From positions 560,871 to 624,870 of the forward strand of contig NZ_LMHK01000001.1 of the NCBI RefSeq assembly GCF_001427875.1: DNA of 64,000 bases. The letters are read 5' to 3'. The DNA comes from Devosia sp. Root685 (GTDB lineage: Bacteria; Pseudomonadota; Alphaproteobacteria; Rhizobiales; Devosiaceae). The notes under the pieces were generated by a model. That model did not search any database. It saw nothing but the letters and a program-made list of their open reading frames with translations, and was not told the origin of the DNA. A program made the translations under genes and the position numbers. Of this stretch, positions 44,686 to 53,875 are shown piece by piece (positions within the stretch are counted from its first letter, which is position 1; each line of letters starts with the position of its first letter).

Positions 44686-46500
44686 ATGACAACGCTGAAC
44701 CGGGCCATTGCGCGGGTGACGAGGCGCATCGAGGAGCGGTCCGCCGAGTCGCGGGGCGCCTACCTCGATCAGGTCGCGGTGAGCCTTGAGAACGGACCGC
44801 GACGCAATCACCTGAGTTGCGGCAACATCGCTCATATAGCAGCCGCCTGCGTTCCGGGTGAGAAGCGTGCACTGCTCGCGCCGAAGGCCATCAATGTGGG
44901 CATCGTCACGTCTTACAATGATATGGTTTCGGCCCATCAGCCCTTCGAGGCCTATCCCGCGCTGATCAAAAGTGCCGTGCGCGAGGTTGGTGCAGTGGCG
45001 CAAGTGGCGGGCGGCGTCCCGGCCATGTGCGACGGCATCACCCAGGGGCAGGACGGCATGGAGCTTTCGCTGTTCTCACGCGATGTCATTGCCATGTCGA
45101 CGGCCATTGCCCTGAGCCACGACGCCTTCGACGCCGCGCTCTATCTTGGGGTCTGCGACAAGATCGTGCCGGGCCTCGTCATCGGCGCCCTCACCTTCGG
45201 GCATCTGCCGGCTGTATTCGTGCCCGCAGGGCCTATGCCGTCCGGCCTGCCCAACAAGGAAAAGGTGCGGGTGCGCCAGCTTTATGCCGAAGGCAAGGTC
45301 GGCCGCGCGGACCTGCTTGAGGCCGAGGCGAAGTCCTACCATTCGGCGGGCACCTGCACCTTTTACGGCACTGCCAATTCCAATCAAATGCTGATGGAAA
45401 TCATGGGTATGCACCTGCCCGGCTCAAGCTTCGTCAATCCCAACACCCCTTTGCGCGATGCGCTGACCAAGGCCGCCGCGCTGCGCGCAGTGACCCTGGC
45501 CGAACCCGGGCATGGGCACACCCCGATCGCGCAAATCCTCGACATACCAGCCTTCGTCAACGGCATTGTCGGGTTGCTGGCCACCGGCGGATCGACCAAT
45601 CATACCATGCACCTGATCGCCATGGCGCGCGCGGCCGGCATCATCCTGACCTGGGACGATTTCTCTGATCTTTCAGACATCGTGCCATTGCTGGTGCGCG
45701 CCTATCCCAATGGCTCGGCCGATATCAACCATTTCCACGCCGCCGGTGGCATGGGCTTCCTGATGCGAACACTGCGCGATGCGGGCTTGTTGCATGACGA
45801 TGTCACCACGATACTGGGTGAGGGACTGGCGGCCTATACGCAGGAGCCTTTCCTCGAAGACGGCGAACTGGTCTGGCGCGACGCCGCCACCGAAAGCGGC
45901 GACGACGGCGTGCTGCGCCCGGCCGTCAATCCGTTCGATCCGAGCGGCGGATTGAAGCTGCTCGACGGGGCGCTGGGCCGCGCCGTCATCAAGGTGTCGG
46001 CCGTCGCGCCAGAGCATCAGCGCGTCGAGGCCCCTGCCCGCGTCTTCCATTCTCAGGCCGCCCTGCTCGACGCCTTCAAGGCCGGTGAGTTGACCGAAGA
46101 TTTCATTGCCGTCCTGCCCTATCAGGGGCCCAAGGCCTGCGGCATGCCCGAATTGCACAAGCTGACGCCGGCCCTTGGCGTGTTGCAGGACCGCGGCCTC
46201 AAGGTCGCCCTCGTTACCGATGGGCGAATGTCCGGCGCTTCGGGCAAGGTTCCCGCCGCCATTCACGTCACCCCCGAAGCGGCCGACGGGGGCCCTATCG
46301 CGCTTTTGCGCGACGGCGACATGCTGCGCCTCGACGCCACCAGTGGGCGTCTCGACGTGCTGGTCGATCCGGCGGAGTTCGCCAGCCGCACCACACCGCC
46401 GCCGCCCTATCGCAACCAGCGAGGTGCCGGCCGCGAACTTTTCACCAAGCTGCGCGGCATGGCCAGCGGCGCTGAGACAGGAGCCAGCATTGTCGCATAG
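44686..46500 (+). CDS. edd: Phosphogluconate dehydratase
   Basis: A 604-residue Fe-S enzyme of the IlvD/Edd family that turns 6-phosphogluconate into KDPG in the Entner-Doudoroff pathway. Its cluster Cys are in [19 protein letters not shown] and [13 protein letters not shown], with a third in [27 protein letters not shown] and [19 protein letters not shown] are further family motifs. ATG 44686 follows CAGGAG. It heads a plus-strand operon; no eda gene is present in the window. Confidence 0.95.
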   Translation: MTTLNRAIARVTRRIEERSAESRGAYLDQVAVSLENGPRRNHLSCGNIAHIAAACVPGEKRALLAPKAINVGIVTSYNDMVSAHQPFEAYPALIKSAVREVGAVAQVAGGVPAMCDGITQGQDGMELSLFSRDVIAMSTAIALSHDAFDAALYLGVCDKIVPGLVIGALTFGHLPAVFVPAGPMPSGLPNKEKVRVRQLYAEGKVGRADLLEAEAKSYHSAGTCTFYGTANSNQMLMEIMGMHLPGSSFVNPNTPLRDALTKAAALRAVTLAEPGHGHTPIAQILDIPAFVNGIVGLLATGGSTNHTMHLIAMARAAGIILTWDDFSDLSDIVPLLVRAYPNGSADINHFHAAGGMGFLMRTLRDAGLLHDDVTTILGEGLAAYTQEPFLEDGELVWRDAATESGDDGVLRPAVNPFDPSGGLKLLDGALGRAVIKVSAVAPEHQRVEAPARVFHSQAALLDAFKAGELTEDFIAVLPYQGPKACGMPELHKLTPALGVLQDRGLKVALVTDGRMSGASGKVPAAIHVTPEAADGGPIALLRDGDMLRLDATSGRLDVLVDPAEFASRTTPPPPYRNQRGAGRELFTKLRGMASGAETGASIVA

Positions 46501-47542
46501 CACCATCCTGAAGATCGTTCTGGGCAATATCGACGGCCAGGCCGTCGAGGCCTATCGCCTGTCGGCGGGCGGTACCAGCATCGAGGTCATGACCTTCGGG
46601 GCCATCCTGACCCGGCTGACCCGGCCCGACCGCACCGGCAAAATCGACGATATCGTGCTCGGCTATGACGATCCGGCCGACTATGTGACCAAGCCGGGCA
46701 ATTCCGGCGCCATTTGCGGCCGCCATTCCAACCGAATGGCAGACGGCCGCTTTGTGCTCGATGGCAGACCCTATGACTTGCCCCGCAACAACGGCGCCCA
46801 CCACCTGCATGGCGGCATGCCCGGCTTTGGCAAGCGCTTCTGGAGTGCCCACCCTCATCCCGAGAACAACAGCGTCGAATTCCGGCTCCACAGTCCGGAC
46901 GGCGACCAGGGCTATCCCGGCGCGCTGGATGCCAGCACCACCTATCGCCTCTCAGAAGAGGGCACGCTTTCGATAACAATGCGCGCGACAAGCGATCGCA
47001 CCACCGTGGTCAACCTGATCTATCACGGCTATTGGAATCTGGGCGGGCATCGAAGCGGCAGCGTCGAGGGACAGATGCTGCGGATCGCCGCGGATCGCTA
47101 TACGCCGGTCACGCCGGACAAGATTCCGACCGGAGAAATTGTCGCGGTCGCCGGCACGCCTTTCGACTTCACCACGGCAAAGCCGATCGGCCGCGATATC
47201 GCCGCGGCCTGGCCAGGCGGCGGCTATGACCACAATCTATGCCATACCGATTTCGATGGCACGATGCGGCTTTCGGCCGAAGCCCATGACCCCGCGAGTG
47301 GCCGCGCCCTGAGCATCCGCTCGAACCAGCCGGGCGTGCAGCTCTATACGGCCAATCACTTTGCCGATGCGCCCACGCCGGGCAAGGGCGGCGCGCTCTA
47401 TCAACGCTATGCAGGCTTTGCGCTGGAGACGCAGAACTTCCCTAATGCCCCAAACGTGCCGGCCTTCCCCTCCTCTGTGCTGCGCCCCGGCGAAATCTAT
47501 GAGCACCGCATGGACATTGCCTTTTCAACGGTCGCGCTATGA
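46490..47542 (+). CDS. Aldose 1-epimerase (galactose mutarotase family)
   Basis: A 350-residue mutarotase-like protein. TTG 46490 is the start: it overlaps the end of edd and has GGAG at 46480-46483 with 6-base spacing. Substrate residues are seen in [25 protein letters not shown], the catalytic His in [12 protein letters not shown] and the catalytic Glu in [12 protein letters not shown]. It interconverts alpha and beta forms of an aldose so the right anomer enters the pathway. The stop overlaps the next start. Confidence 0.9.
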   Translation: MSHSTILKIVLGNIDGQAVEAYRLSAGGTSIEVMTFGAILTRLTRPDRTGKIDDIVLGYDDPADYVTKPGNSGAICGRHSNRMADGRFVLDGRPYDLPRNNGAHHLHGGMPGFGKRFWSAHPHPENNSVEFRLHSPDGDQGYPGALDASTTYRLSEEGTLSITMRATSDRTTVVNLIYHGYWNLGGHRSGSVEGQMLRIAADRYTPVTPDKIPTGEIVAVAGTPFDFTTAKPIGRDIAAAWPGGGYDHNLCHTDFDGTMRLSAEAHDPASGRALSIRSNQPGVQLYTANHFADAPTPGKGGALYQRYAGFALETQNFPNAPNVPAFPSSVLRPGEIYEHRMDIAFSTVAL

Positions 47543-48522
47543 GCCTCCGCTGGGCGCTGCTCGGCGCCTCGACAATTGCCCGGCAGCGCATGGTTTCGGC
47601 CATTCGCGCTGTCGGAGGCACGATCGTTGCGGTGCAGTCGGGCGACCTTGACCGCGCCAGCGCTTTTGCCGCCGACTTCGCCCTGCCACTGGCCGTGACC
47701 GACATCAGGCACGCGCTGTCGGGCGCCGATGCCGTTTATATTTCCAGCACCAATGACCGCCATTGTACTCAGGCTCTGACGGCGCTGGCTGCCGGCTGCC
47801 ATGTGCTTTGTGAAAAGCCGGTCGCCACCAGTATCGAGGATGCACGCGCCATGGTAGCGGCAGCCGAGACAGCGCGGCGGGTGCTGGCGGTCAACCACCA
47901 CCTGCGGCACAATGGGGTAAACCGGGCCATACGCGAACAAATGCGCGCGGGCGCGGTCGGCCAGGTTCGCGCCATCATCGTCAGCAATGGCGGCTGGCTG
48001 CCCGAAGAGCTGCGCCGCTGGCGGTTGAGTGGCGAAGGGTCGGGCATAGCGCTCGACAAGACCGTGCACGACGTCGACTTATTGCGCTTCCTGCTGGGCA
48101 CCGAGCCGATAGCCGTCAATGCCTCGACCAGCGGTCCGCCAGACCAGCCGGCACAAGCCATCATGGGCGTGCTGGAATTTGACGGTGGTGTCCTGGCGCA
48201 GTTCTATGACGACTTCAACGCCCCTCATGGCCAGACGCGCATCGAGGTCATCGGCGACCGAGGGCGTCTCATTGCCGAGGACTGCCTCTCGGGCCGGCCA
48301 GCCGGCACGCTCGGCATTTCGGACGCCAACGGCACGCGGCCACTGCCTGTCGATCACGAAAACCCCTATGCCGAAGTGATCCGCGACCTGCATCGCGCCA
48401 TTGCGGCAGGCACTCCCCCTGCGGCCTCAGGCCGCGACGGCGCCATAGCCCTATCCGCGGCTCTCTCCGCTATCCGCTCGGCTCGAACCAGCGGCCGCCT
48501 CGCCATCGAAAGCATCGCATGA
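47539..48522 (+). CDS. Gfo/Idh/MocA family dehydrogenase (1,5-anhydrofructose-reductase-like)
   Basis: A 327-residue NAD(P)-dependent sugar dehydrogenase. The dinucleotide fold begins LRWALLGASTIAR, followed by ISSTNDRHCTQAL and CEKPVATSIEDA with the conserved Lys. The catalytic region is GIALDKTVHDVDLLRF. Several phrases (GASTIAR, NHHLRHN, DxTVHDxDxLRF) resemble 1,5-anhydro-D-fructose reductase of rhizobia as remembered; that is a suggestion, not a proof. It overlaps the epimerase and the phosphatase genes by 4 bases each, so it is made with them. Confidence 0.87.
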   Translation: MSLRWALLGASTIARQRMVSAIRAVGGTIVAVQSGDLDRASAFAADFALPLAVTDIRHALSGADAVYISSTNDRHCTQALTALAAGCHVLCEKPVATSIEDARAMVAAAETARRVLAVNHHLRHNGVNRAIREQMRAGAVGQVRAIIVSNGGWLPEELRRWRLSGEGSGIALDKTVHDVDLLRFLLGTEPIAVNASTSGPPDQPAQAIMGVLEFDGGVLAQFYDDFNAPHGQTRIEVIGDRGRLIAEDCLSGRPAGTLGISDANGTRPLPVDHENPYAEVIRDLHRAIAAGTPPAASGRDGAIALSAALSAIRSARTSGRLAIESIA

Positions 48523-49469
48523 CCCAATACACCACCACTCTCGAGGTCTGGTTGGCCCAGCATTCCGAGGAACGCCTTGCCTCCGTCATCGCCACTATTG
48601 CCAGGGCAGGCGCGGAGATTGCCACGCTGATCCGTGGGGGCGCATTGACCGGCGCCCTGGGCAGCGCAGGTGCCGTCAACGTTCAGGGCGAAACGCAGAA
48701 GCGCCTGGACGTGCTCGCCAACGACATCTGCAAGGCGCACCTTGCGGCCAATGCACCGGTTGCCGCCATCGCCTCGGAGGAGGAAGACCACGCCGTGGTT
48801 TTCGAGCATCCCGATGCGGGCTTTCTGGTCGCCTTCGACCCCCTCGACGGATCGAGCAATATCGACGTCAATGTGACCGTCGGAACGATCTTTTCCATTC
48901 TGCCAGCGTCACCATCAGCCTCAGGCGACGCCACCTTCCTGCAGCCGGGAACACGGCAGCTCGCGGCTGGATATATCGCCTATGGACCACAGGTCGTGCT
49001 GGTGCTCGCGCTGGCTGGAAGGGCCGTTCAGTTCACCGCGGACGCCGAGAGCGGCGCGTTCGTCCTCACCCACGAAAGCCTCAAAATCCCGCCCGGCAAC
49101 CGGACGATCGGCGCCAATGTCTCGAATTTGTCGCGCTGGTCACCCGCGCTTGCCAAAGCGCTTACCAAGCGCCTCGACAGCGGCGACTATAACATGCGCT
49201 GGGTCGGCTCGATGGTCGCCGATATTCACCGCGTCCTGCATCAGGGCGGGATGTTTCTCTATCCCGAGCAGTCAGACCGCCCCAATGGCAAGCTGCGGCT
49301 GCTTTACGAATGCAACCCCATCGCCTTGATCATCGAGAGTGCCGGAGGCGCTGCCGGCGATACCTTGCAGCTGACCCCGCAACACCTGCATCAACGTGTC
49401 GGGTTCATGGCAGGCGACACGAATGAGCTTACATCGTTGATTTCGGCGCCGGAAAACTGTGATCCCTGA
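48519..49469 (+). CDS. fbp: Class 1 fructose-1,6-bisphosphatase
   Basis: A 316-residue metal-dependent phosphatase that forms fructose-6-phosphate. Metal and phosphate motifs are ASEEEDH, FDPLDGSSNIDVNVTVGT, YNMRWVGSMVADIHRVLHQG, and GGMFLYP. AMP-site residues of animal enzymes are not conserved. Last gene of the edd operon. It can work with the class II aldolase of the divergent operon. The 30 bases to the next, convergent gene hold only a short inverted repeat (GATCAC with GTGATC). Confidence 0.95.
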   Translation: MTQYTTTLEVWLAQHSEERLASVIATIARAGAEIATLIRGGALTGALGSAGAVNVQGETQKRLDVLANDICKAHLAANAPVAAIASEEEDHAVVFEHPDAGFLVAFDPLDGSSNIDVNVTVGTIFSILPASPSASGDATFLQPGTRQLAAGYIAYGPQVVLVLALAGRAVQFTADAESGAFVLTHESLKIPPGNRTIGANVSNLSRWSPALAKALTKRLDSGDYNMRWVGSMVADIHRVLHQGGMFLYPEQSDRPNGKLRLLYECNPIALIIESAGGAAGDTLQLTPQHLHQRVGFMAGDTNELTSLISAPENCDP

Positions 49470-49499
49470 GCAATCGGATCACCTGGTTGCCCAAGTGAT

Positions 49500-49718
49500 C
49501 TACAGCCCTGACTGGATCATGTCGCGGATTTTGGCTGCTTTCTCGAAGTGGTCCAGTTCGTGGGTCTTGATCCACCACTCGGCGGCTTCCATGAGCAGAT
49601 CGGGATCGTCATTCCGGTTCGCGAAGAAGGCGTAGAAAGACAGTCCGACGCCCTCGCCCTTCCTGGCGATCTTGTCGGTGCAAACGGCAATGGCTTTTTG
49701 CCTGAGGCTGGCGCGCAT
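49500..49718 (-). CDS. Small conserved protein, possibly DUF6500
   Basis: A 72-residue soluble protein starting MRASLRQKAIAVC. The core GVGLSFYAFFANRNDDPDLL followed by AAEWWIKTHELDHFEKAAKI resembles the DUF6500 family as I remember it. It has no membrane segment. Function unknown. The 146 bases to mazG hold the divergent promoters, not resolved by eye. Confidence 0.65.
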   Translation of the reverse strand: MRASLRQKAIAVCTDKIARKGEGVGLSFYAFFANRNDDPDLLMEAAEWWIKTHELDHFEKAAKIRDMIQSGL

Positions 49719-49864
49719 GGTTGGTCCTTTCTGTGGTGCTCAGACATGGCGCAACGCCGGCCAGAACCTGTCAGTGGGAATCTGCATTGCTGGCGCTTTC
49801 CACAGGAGCCCTTGTCGCGCGCCGCCCTCTATGATGGCCGAAACGATTCTCCGGATATTCGCCC

Positions 49865-50677
49865 ATGCAGCCCTCTCGCGACATTTCCCGCCTCATCGAA
49901 ATCATGGCCGCGCTGCGCGATCCCGAGAGTGGTTGCCCGTGGGATCTCGAACAGGATTTTTCCACGATCCGCCACTATACGATCGAGGAAGCCTACGAGG
50001 TGGCTGATGCCATCGAGCGGCAGGATTTTCATGATCTCAAGGAAGAGCTTGGCGATCTGCTGCTACAGCCCGTTTTCCATGCGCAGATGGCCAAGGAAGC
50101 CGGACATTTCGATATTGGCGATGTCGTCTACGCCATCACCGAAAAGCTGATCCGCCGGCATCCGCATGTCTTTGGCGATATCATCGCGGACAGTGCCGCC
50201 GGCGCCCAGGTCAATTGGGAGGCGATCAAGACGCAGGAACGCGCCGCCAAAGCTGCCCGGCGCGGCGATGAGGTTACCTCGGTGCTCGATGATGTGCCGC
50301 AGGTGCTCCCTGCCCTGGCCCGCGCCGAAAAGCTGACCAAGAAGGCCGCCAAGGTTGGCTTCGATTGGCCGGATTTTGCTTCTGTCATGGCCAAGGTCGA
50401 GGAGGAAGTCGCCGAGGTGGCCGAGGCGCAGCAGGCGGACGACAATGCAGCCGTGCATGAGGAGATCGGCGACCTGCTCTTTGCCGTCGCCAATCTGGCG
50501 CGCCATGCTGGCGTCGATGCTGAAGCGGCGCTTCGAGACGCCAATGCCAAGTTCACGCGCCGGTTTCACTATGTCGAAGCGCGCTGCCGCGAAGATGACA
50601 TCGAGCCCGGCGCTGCCGGACTCGATCGTCTCGACGGCTACTGGAACGAAGTCCGCGCCGCCGACAAAGCTAAGTAG
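49865..50677 (+). CDS. mazG: Nucleoside triphosphate pyrophosphohydrolase MazG
   Basis: A 270-residue protein with two MazG domains. Metal-binding motifs are TIEEAYEVADAI with LKEELGDLLLQ in the first domain, and KVEEEVAEVAEA with HEEIGDLLFAVANL in the second. It hydrolyses non-standard or excess NTPs and can lower (p)ppGpp signalling. Markers CPWDLEQDF and NWEAIKTQERAAK are typical. It is convergent with hflX (3 bases between). Confidence 0.95.
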   Translation: MQPSRDISRLIEIMAALRDPESGCPWDLEQDFSTIRHYTIEEAYEVADAIERQDFHDLKEELGDLLLQPVFHAQMAKEAGHFDIGDVVYAITEKLIRRHPHVFGDIIADSAAGAQVNWEAIKTQERAAKAARRGDEVTSVLDDVPQVLPALARAEKLTKKAAKVGFDWPDFASVMAKVEEEVAEVAEAQQADDNAAVHEEIGDLLFAVANLARHAGVDAEAALRDANAKFTRRFHYVEARCREDDIEPGAAGLDRLDGYWNEVRAADKAK

Positions 50678-50680
50678 CTC

Positions 50681-52048
50681 TTAGAGGTCCGACAGTGCGA
50701 TCCGGCCGTTGAAGCGCTCAAGAAACGCCGTCTTGTGCCGCGGATCGACGCGGACGACGTAGTCCATGCCCTTTTCGGTCGGTTCGTCGCGCGAAACGAC
50801 TTCCACATGCGAGTGGAGCCAGCCGATATCGCTGCCGGCGCTATGGGGTATGTGGACGTGATAGGTGCGGCTCTGCTCGCCCAGCGAGCGCTCGATCAGC
50901 TTGAGCAGTTCCTCGATGCCCTGCCCGGTATGGGCCGACACCGGCATGCTGGTCAGCACCTTGCCCGCGGGCGCAGCGGCCGCTAGAGCCAGCGCGGGTT
51001 CTTCGAGCAAATCGATCTTGTTCCAGACCTCGATGATCGGCGTTGATTCCGAGGAAACGCCGAGCTCGTCAAGGACGGTTAGAACATCCTGCGCCTGGCC
51101 CGAGTGATCGGGATTGGCGATATCGCGCACATGGAGAATAATGTCGGCATCAACCACTTCTTCGAGCGTCGCCCGGAAGGCGGCGACGAGATCGTGCGGC
51201 AGGTCGGCGACGAAACCAACGGTATCGCTGAGCATGACTTCGCGACCGTGTGGCAGTTCGATTTTTCGGACTGTCGTATCGAGGGTCGCAAAGAGCAGGT
51301 CTTCCGCAAACACCCCTGCCCCGGTTAACCGGTTGAACAGCGTCGACTTGCCCGCATTGGTGTAGCCTACCAGTGCAACGACGGGAATGGCGGCACGAAG
51401 ACGCTGTTGACGCTGTTGGGTGCGCGTCTTCTTCACCTTGTCGAGGCGATCTTCCAGAAGCACGATACGGTCGGTGATCTGCCGGCGATCGCTTTCGATC
51501 TGGGTTTCGCCGGGGCCGCCCATAAAGCCCGTACCGCCGCTGCCGCGCTGGCGTTCAAGGTGGGTCCAGGAGCGCACGAGGCGCCCCTTCTGGTAATTGA
51601 GATGGGCAAGCTCGACCTGCAACACACCTTCGCGGGTCGCGGCACGTTCGCCGAAAATTTCGAGGATCAGCGCGGTGCGGTCGAGGACCTTGGTATGGGT
51701 CTCGCGCTCGAGATTGCGCTGCTGGATGGGCGACAAAGCCGCGTCAACCAGCAGGAGTTCGATGTCTTCGGCCTTCACCTTGGCGGCAATGGATTCGACG
51801 TGCCCGGCCCCCAGATAGGTGGCCGGACGAATTTCGCGGACTTTCACGACATCTGAGAAAATGACGTCGAGCCGGATCGCCCCAGCCAGGCCCTCGAACT
51901 CGGCCTGGCGCGCTTCAAGGCTATGATAGGACGACTTTCCACGCACATCGGGACAGACTAGCCCCACTCGTGTCGGCTGTTCCTGCCGGTCGATATAGGG
52001 CTTCGGGCCGCCCGGAAGGCGGCCATCCTCGTCGTCAAAATCGTCCAT
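50681..52048 (-). CDS. hflX: GTPase HflX
   Basis: A 455-residue ribosome-associated GTPase that can split stalled ribosomes. The N-terminal HflX domain ends with a coiled coil; the linker KGRLVRSWTHLERQRGSGG and FMGGPGETQIESDRR is typical. G motifs: GYTNAGKST (G1), DTVGFVADLPHDLV (G3), NKIDL (G4). It lies 8 bases downstream of hfq on the same strand, as in many proteobacteria, and is likely in its operon. Confidence 0.96.
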   Translation of the reverse strand: MDDFDDEDGRLPGGPKPYIDRQEQPTRVGLVCPDVRGKSSYHSLEARQAEFEGLAGAIRLDVIFSDVVKVREIRPATYLGAGHVESIAAKVKAEDIELLLVDAALSPIQQRNLERETHTKVLDRTALILEIFGERAATREGVLQVELAHLNYQKGRLVRSWTHLERQRGSGGTGFMGGPGETQIESDRRQITDRIVLLEDRLDKVKKTRTQQRQQRLRAAIPVVALVGYTNAGKSTLFNRLTGAGVFAEDLLFATLDTTVRKIELPHGREVMLSDTVGFVADLPHDLVAAFRATLEEVVDADIILHVRDIANPDHSGQAQDVLTVLDELGVSSESTPIIEVWNKIDLLEEPALALAAAAPAGKVLTSMPVSAHTGQGIEELLKLIERSLGEQSRTYHVHIPHSAGSDIGWLHSHVEVVSRDEPTEKGMDYVVRVDPRHKTAFLERFNGRIALSDL

Positions 52049-52056
52049 ATGGTCCG

Positions 52057-52308
52057 TCAGTCGTGGTCGTTGTTCTGCTCGGGATCGAACAGCTGGATCG
52101 GCGCGCCCGGCATGATCGTCGAGATGGCGTGCTTATAGACCAGTTGCGACTGTGCGTCACGACGCAGCAACAGGCAGAAATTGTCGAACCAGGTGATCAC
52201 GCCCTGCAGCTTGACGCCATTCACGAGAAATATCGTGACCGGCACCTTTTGCTTGCGAACGTGATTGAGAAAGGAATCCTGCAGGTTTTGCTGCTTTTCA
52301 CTAGCCAT
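52057..52308 (-). CDS. hfq: RNA chaperone Hfq
   Basis: An 83-residue Sm-like protein forming a hexamer that pairs small RNAs with mRNAs. It contains [20 protein letters not shown] and [18 protein letters not shown], then [20 protein letters not shown] (Sm2). ATG 52308 has AAGAGG upstream; the longer open frame is not needed. The C-terminus is short ([10 protein letters not shown]), as in alphaproteobacteria. Lies between ntrX and hflX. Confidence 0.97.
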   Translation of the reverse strand: MASEKQQNLQDSFLNHVRKQKVPVTIFLVNGVKLQGVITWFDNFCLLLRRDAQSQLVYKHAISTIMPGAPIQLFDPEQNNDHD

Positions 52309-52492
52309 TTTAGGCCTCTTACCGCGGCATTTATTGTCGCTGTTGTTTCGCAATCGCTTGCGCCCGGGCCTCTGAAGACTGCCGCCCAGTCTCCATCCCC
52401 CGGAATTATCATACATTTCTAACTATGCCACAAATCGGTTGTCCTGCCTACCCGCGGCAAGTGCATGGCACACCGCCATTTTCATATCAGTG

Positions 52493-53875
52493 TCAAAGCC
52501 CCAGCGATTTGATCTTGCGATGCAGGGCGCTGCGTTCCATGCCGACAAATTCGGCGGTCTTTGAAATATTGCCGCCGAATCGCTCGATCTGAGCCAAAAG
52601 ATATTGCCGTTCAAAGACTTCGCGAGCATCGCGCAGTGGCAAGCTCATCAGGTGCGCCGAAGCATCGGTGTCGCCAACGGTCGGCAGAACCTCACCGATA
52701 TCCGAAGGCAGCATGCTGGCCGTGATCACGCCATCCTCGGGCTGCTGATCCTTCATCAGGATGAGCAGGCGCTCGATGGAATTGCGCAATTGCCGCGCAT
52801 TGCCCGGCCAATCCTGCGCCTGCAAGACGGCAATGGCATCCTCGCCGATGGTCATGCGCTGCAGATTGTGCATACGGCAGATCTGCTCGATGAAAACGCT
52901 GACCAGTGGCGGAATGTCTTCGCGGCGCTCTTTCAGCGGCACCAATTGCACCGGCACGATTGCGAGGCGATGGAAGAGGTCCGAACGGAATTCGCCACTT
53001 TCGGTCAGCGCCGAGACGTTCTGCGAGCTCGAAGAGATGATCCGCACATCGATAGGCACGGCCTGGGCCCCGCCGACGCGGTTGAAGCGATTCTCGACCA
53101 GCGTCCGAAGGAGAGCCGTCTGCACCTGGGCCGGCAGCGTCGTGACTTCCGAGAGATAGAGCGTGCCGCCATGGGCACGTTCGAGCGCACCGACTTCGAC
53201 CTGCAACAGGCCGGACTTGTCACGAGCCTCGCGACCGAAGAGGACCACCGACACTTCATCGGGCGCATAGAGAGAGGCGTTGATCTCGACAAAGGGCGCG
53301 TCATTCCGCGGACTGCGCTGATGGATCAGGCGCGCCACGAGCCCCTTGCCTGCGCCTGAAGGGCCAGCAATGAAGATACGCGAATTGGTCGGCGCCGACT
53401 TGTCGATAAGACCGCGCACGTGCTGCAGCGAGGGCGAGCCGCCGACCATGTCGGCGCTCTTGGACGCCGAGCGTTCCTTGAGTTCGGCCACTTCGCTGCG
53501 CAGGCGCGTTGCTTCCATGGCCCGCTGGGTCACATGCAGCAGCCGGTCGATCTTGAAGGGCTTCTCGATATAATCGTAAGCGCCGCGGCGGATGGCCGAA
53601 ACAGCGGTTTCGACATTGCCGTGACCGGAGATCATTACCACGGGCATGTCGGGGTGCTGGCTCTGGAAAACGTCCAGAAGCTGCAACCCGTCGAGCCGCG
53701 AACCCTGCATCCAGATATCGAGGAAAATCAGGCTCGGCCGCCGGCGGGCGATCTCGTTGAGGCCGCTATCCGCGTCATGCGCCTGGCGCGCCTCGAAACC
53801 TTCGTCTTCGAGAATGCCGGCAATAAGTTCGCGGATATCGTCTTCGTCGTCGATGATGAGAATATCTAGAGCCAT
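52493..53875 (-). CDS. ntrX: Nitrogen response regulator NtrX
   Basis: A 460-residue response regulator with receiver, AAA+ and Fis-type DNA-binding domains. The receiver's phosphorylation site is Asp53 (FLDIW). Walker A is GPSGAGKG. The GAFTGA loop needed to touch sigma-54 is absent (FGREARDKSGLLQVEVGAL), as known for NtrX. Walker B reads GGTLYLSEV, with Ser242 in place of the usual Asp, while the NtrC in this window keeps LFLDEI. The C-terminal HTH is ISKTAEFVGMERSALHRKI. It probably acts as a repressor or activator without ATP-driven promoter opening. Starts one base after ntrY. Confidence 0.95.
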   Translation of the reverse strand: MALDILIIDDEDDIRELIAGILEDEGFEARQAHDADSGLNEIARRRPSLIFLDIWMQGSRLDGLQLLDVFQSQHPDMPVVMISGHGNVETAVSAIRRGAYDYIEKPFKIDRLLHVTQRAMEATRLRSEVAELKERSASKSADMVGGSPSLQHVRGLIDKSAPTNSRIFIAGPSGAGKGLVARLIHQRSPRNDAPFVEINASLYAPDEVSVVLFGREARDKSGLLQVEVGALERAHGGTLYLSEVTTLPAQVQTALLRTLVENRFNRVGGAQAVPIDVRIISSSSQNVSALTESGEFRSDLFHRLAIVPVQLVPLKERREDIPPLVSVFIEQICRMHNLQRMTIGEDAIAVLQAQDWPGNARQLRNSIERLLILMKDQQPEDGVITASMLPSDIGEVLPTVGDTDASAHLMSLPLRDAREVFERQYLLAQIERFGGNISKTAEFVGMERSALHRKIKSLGL

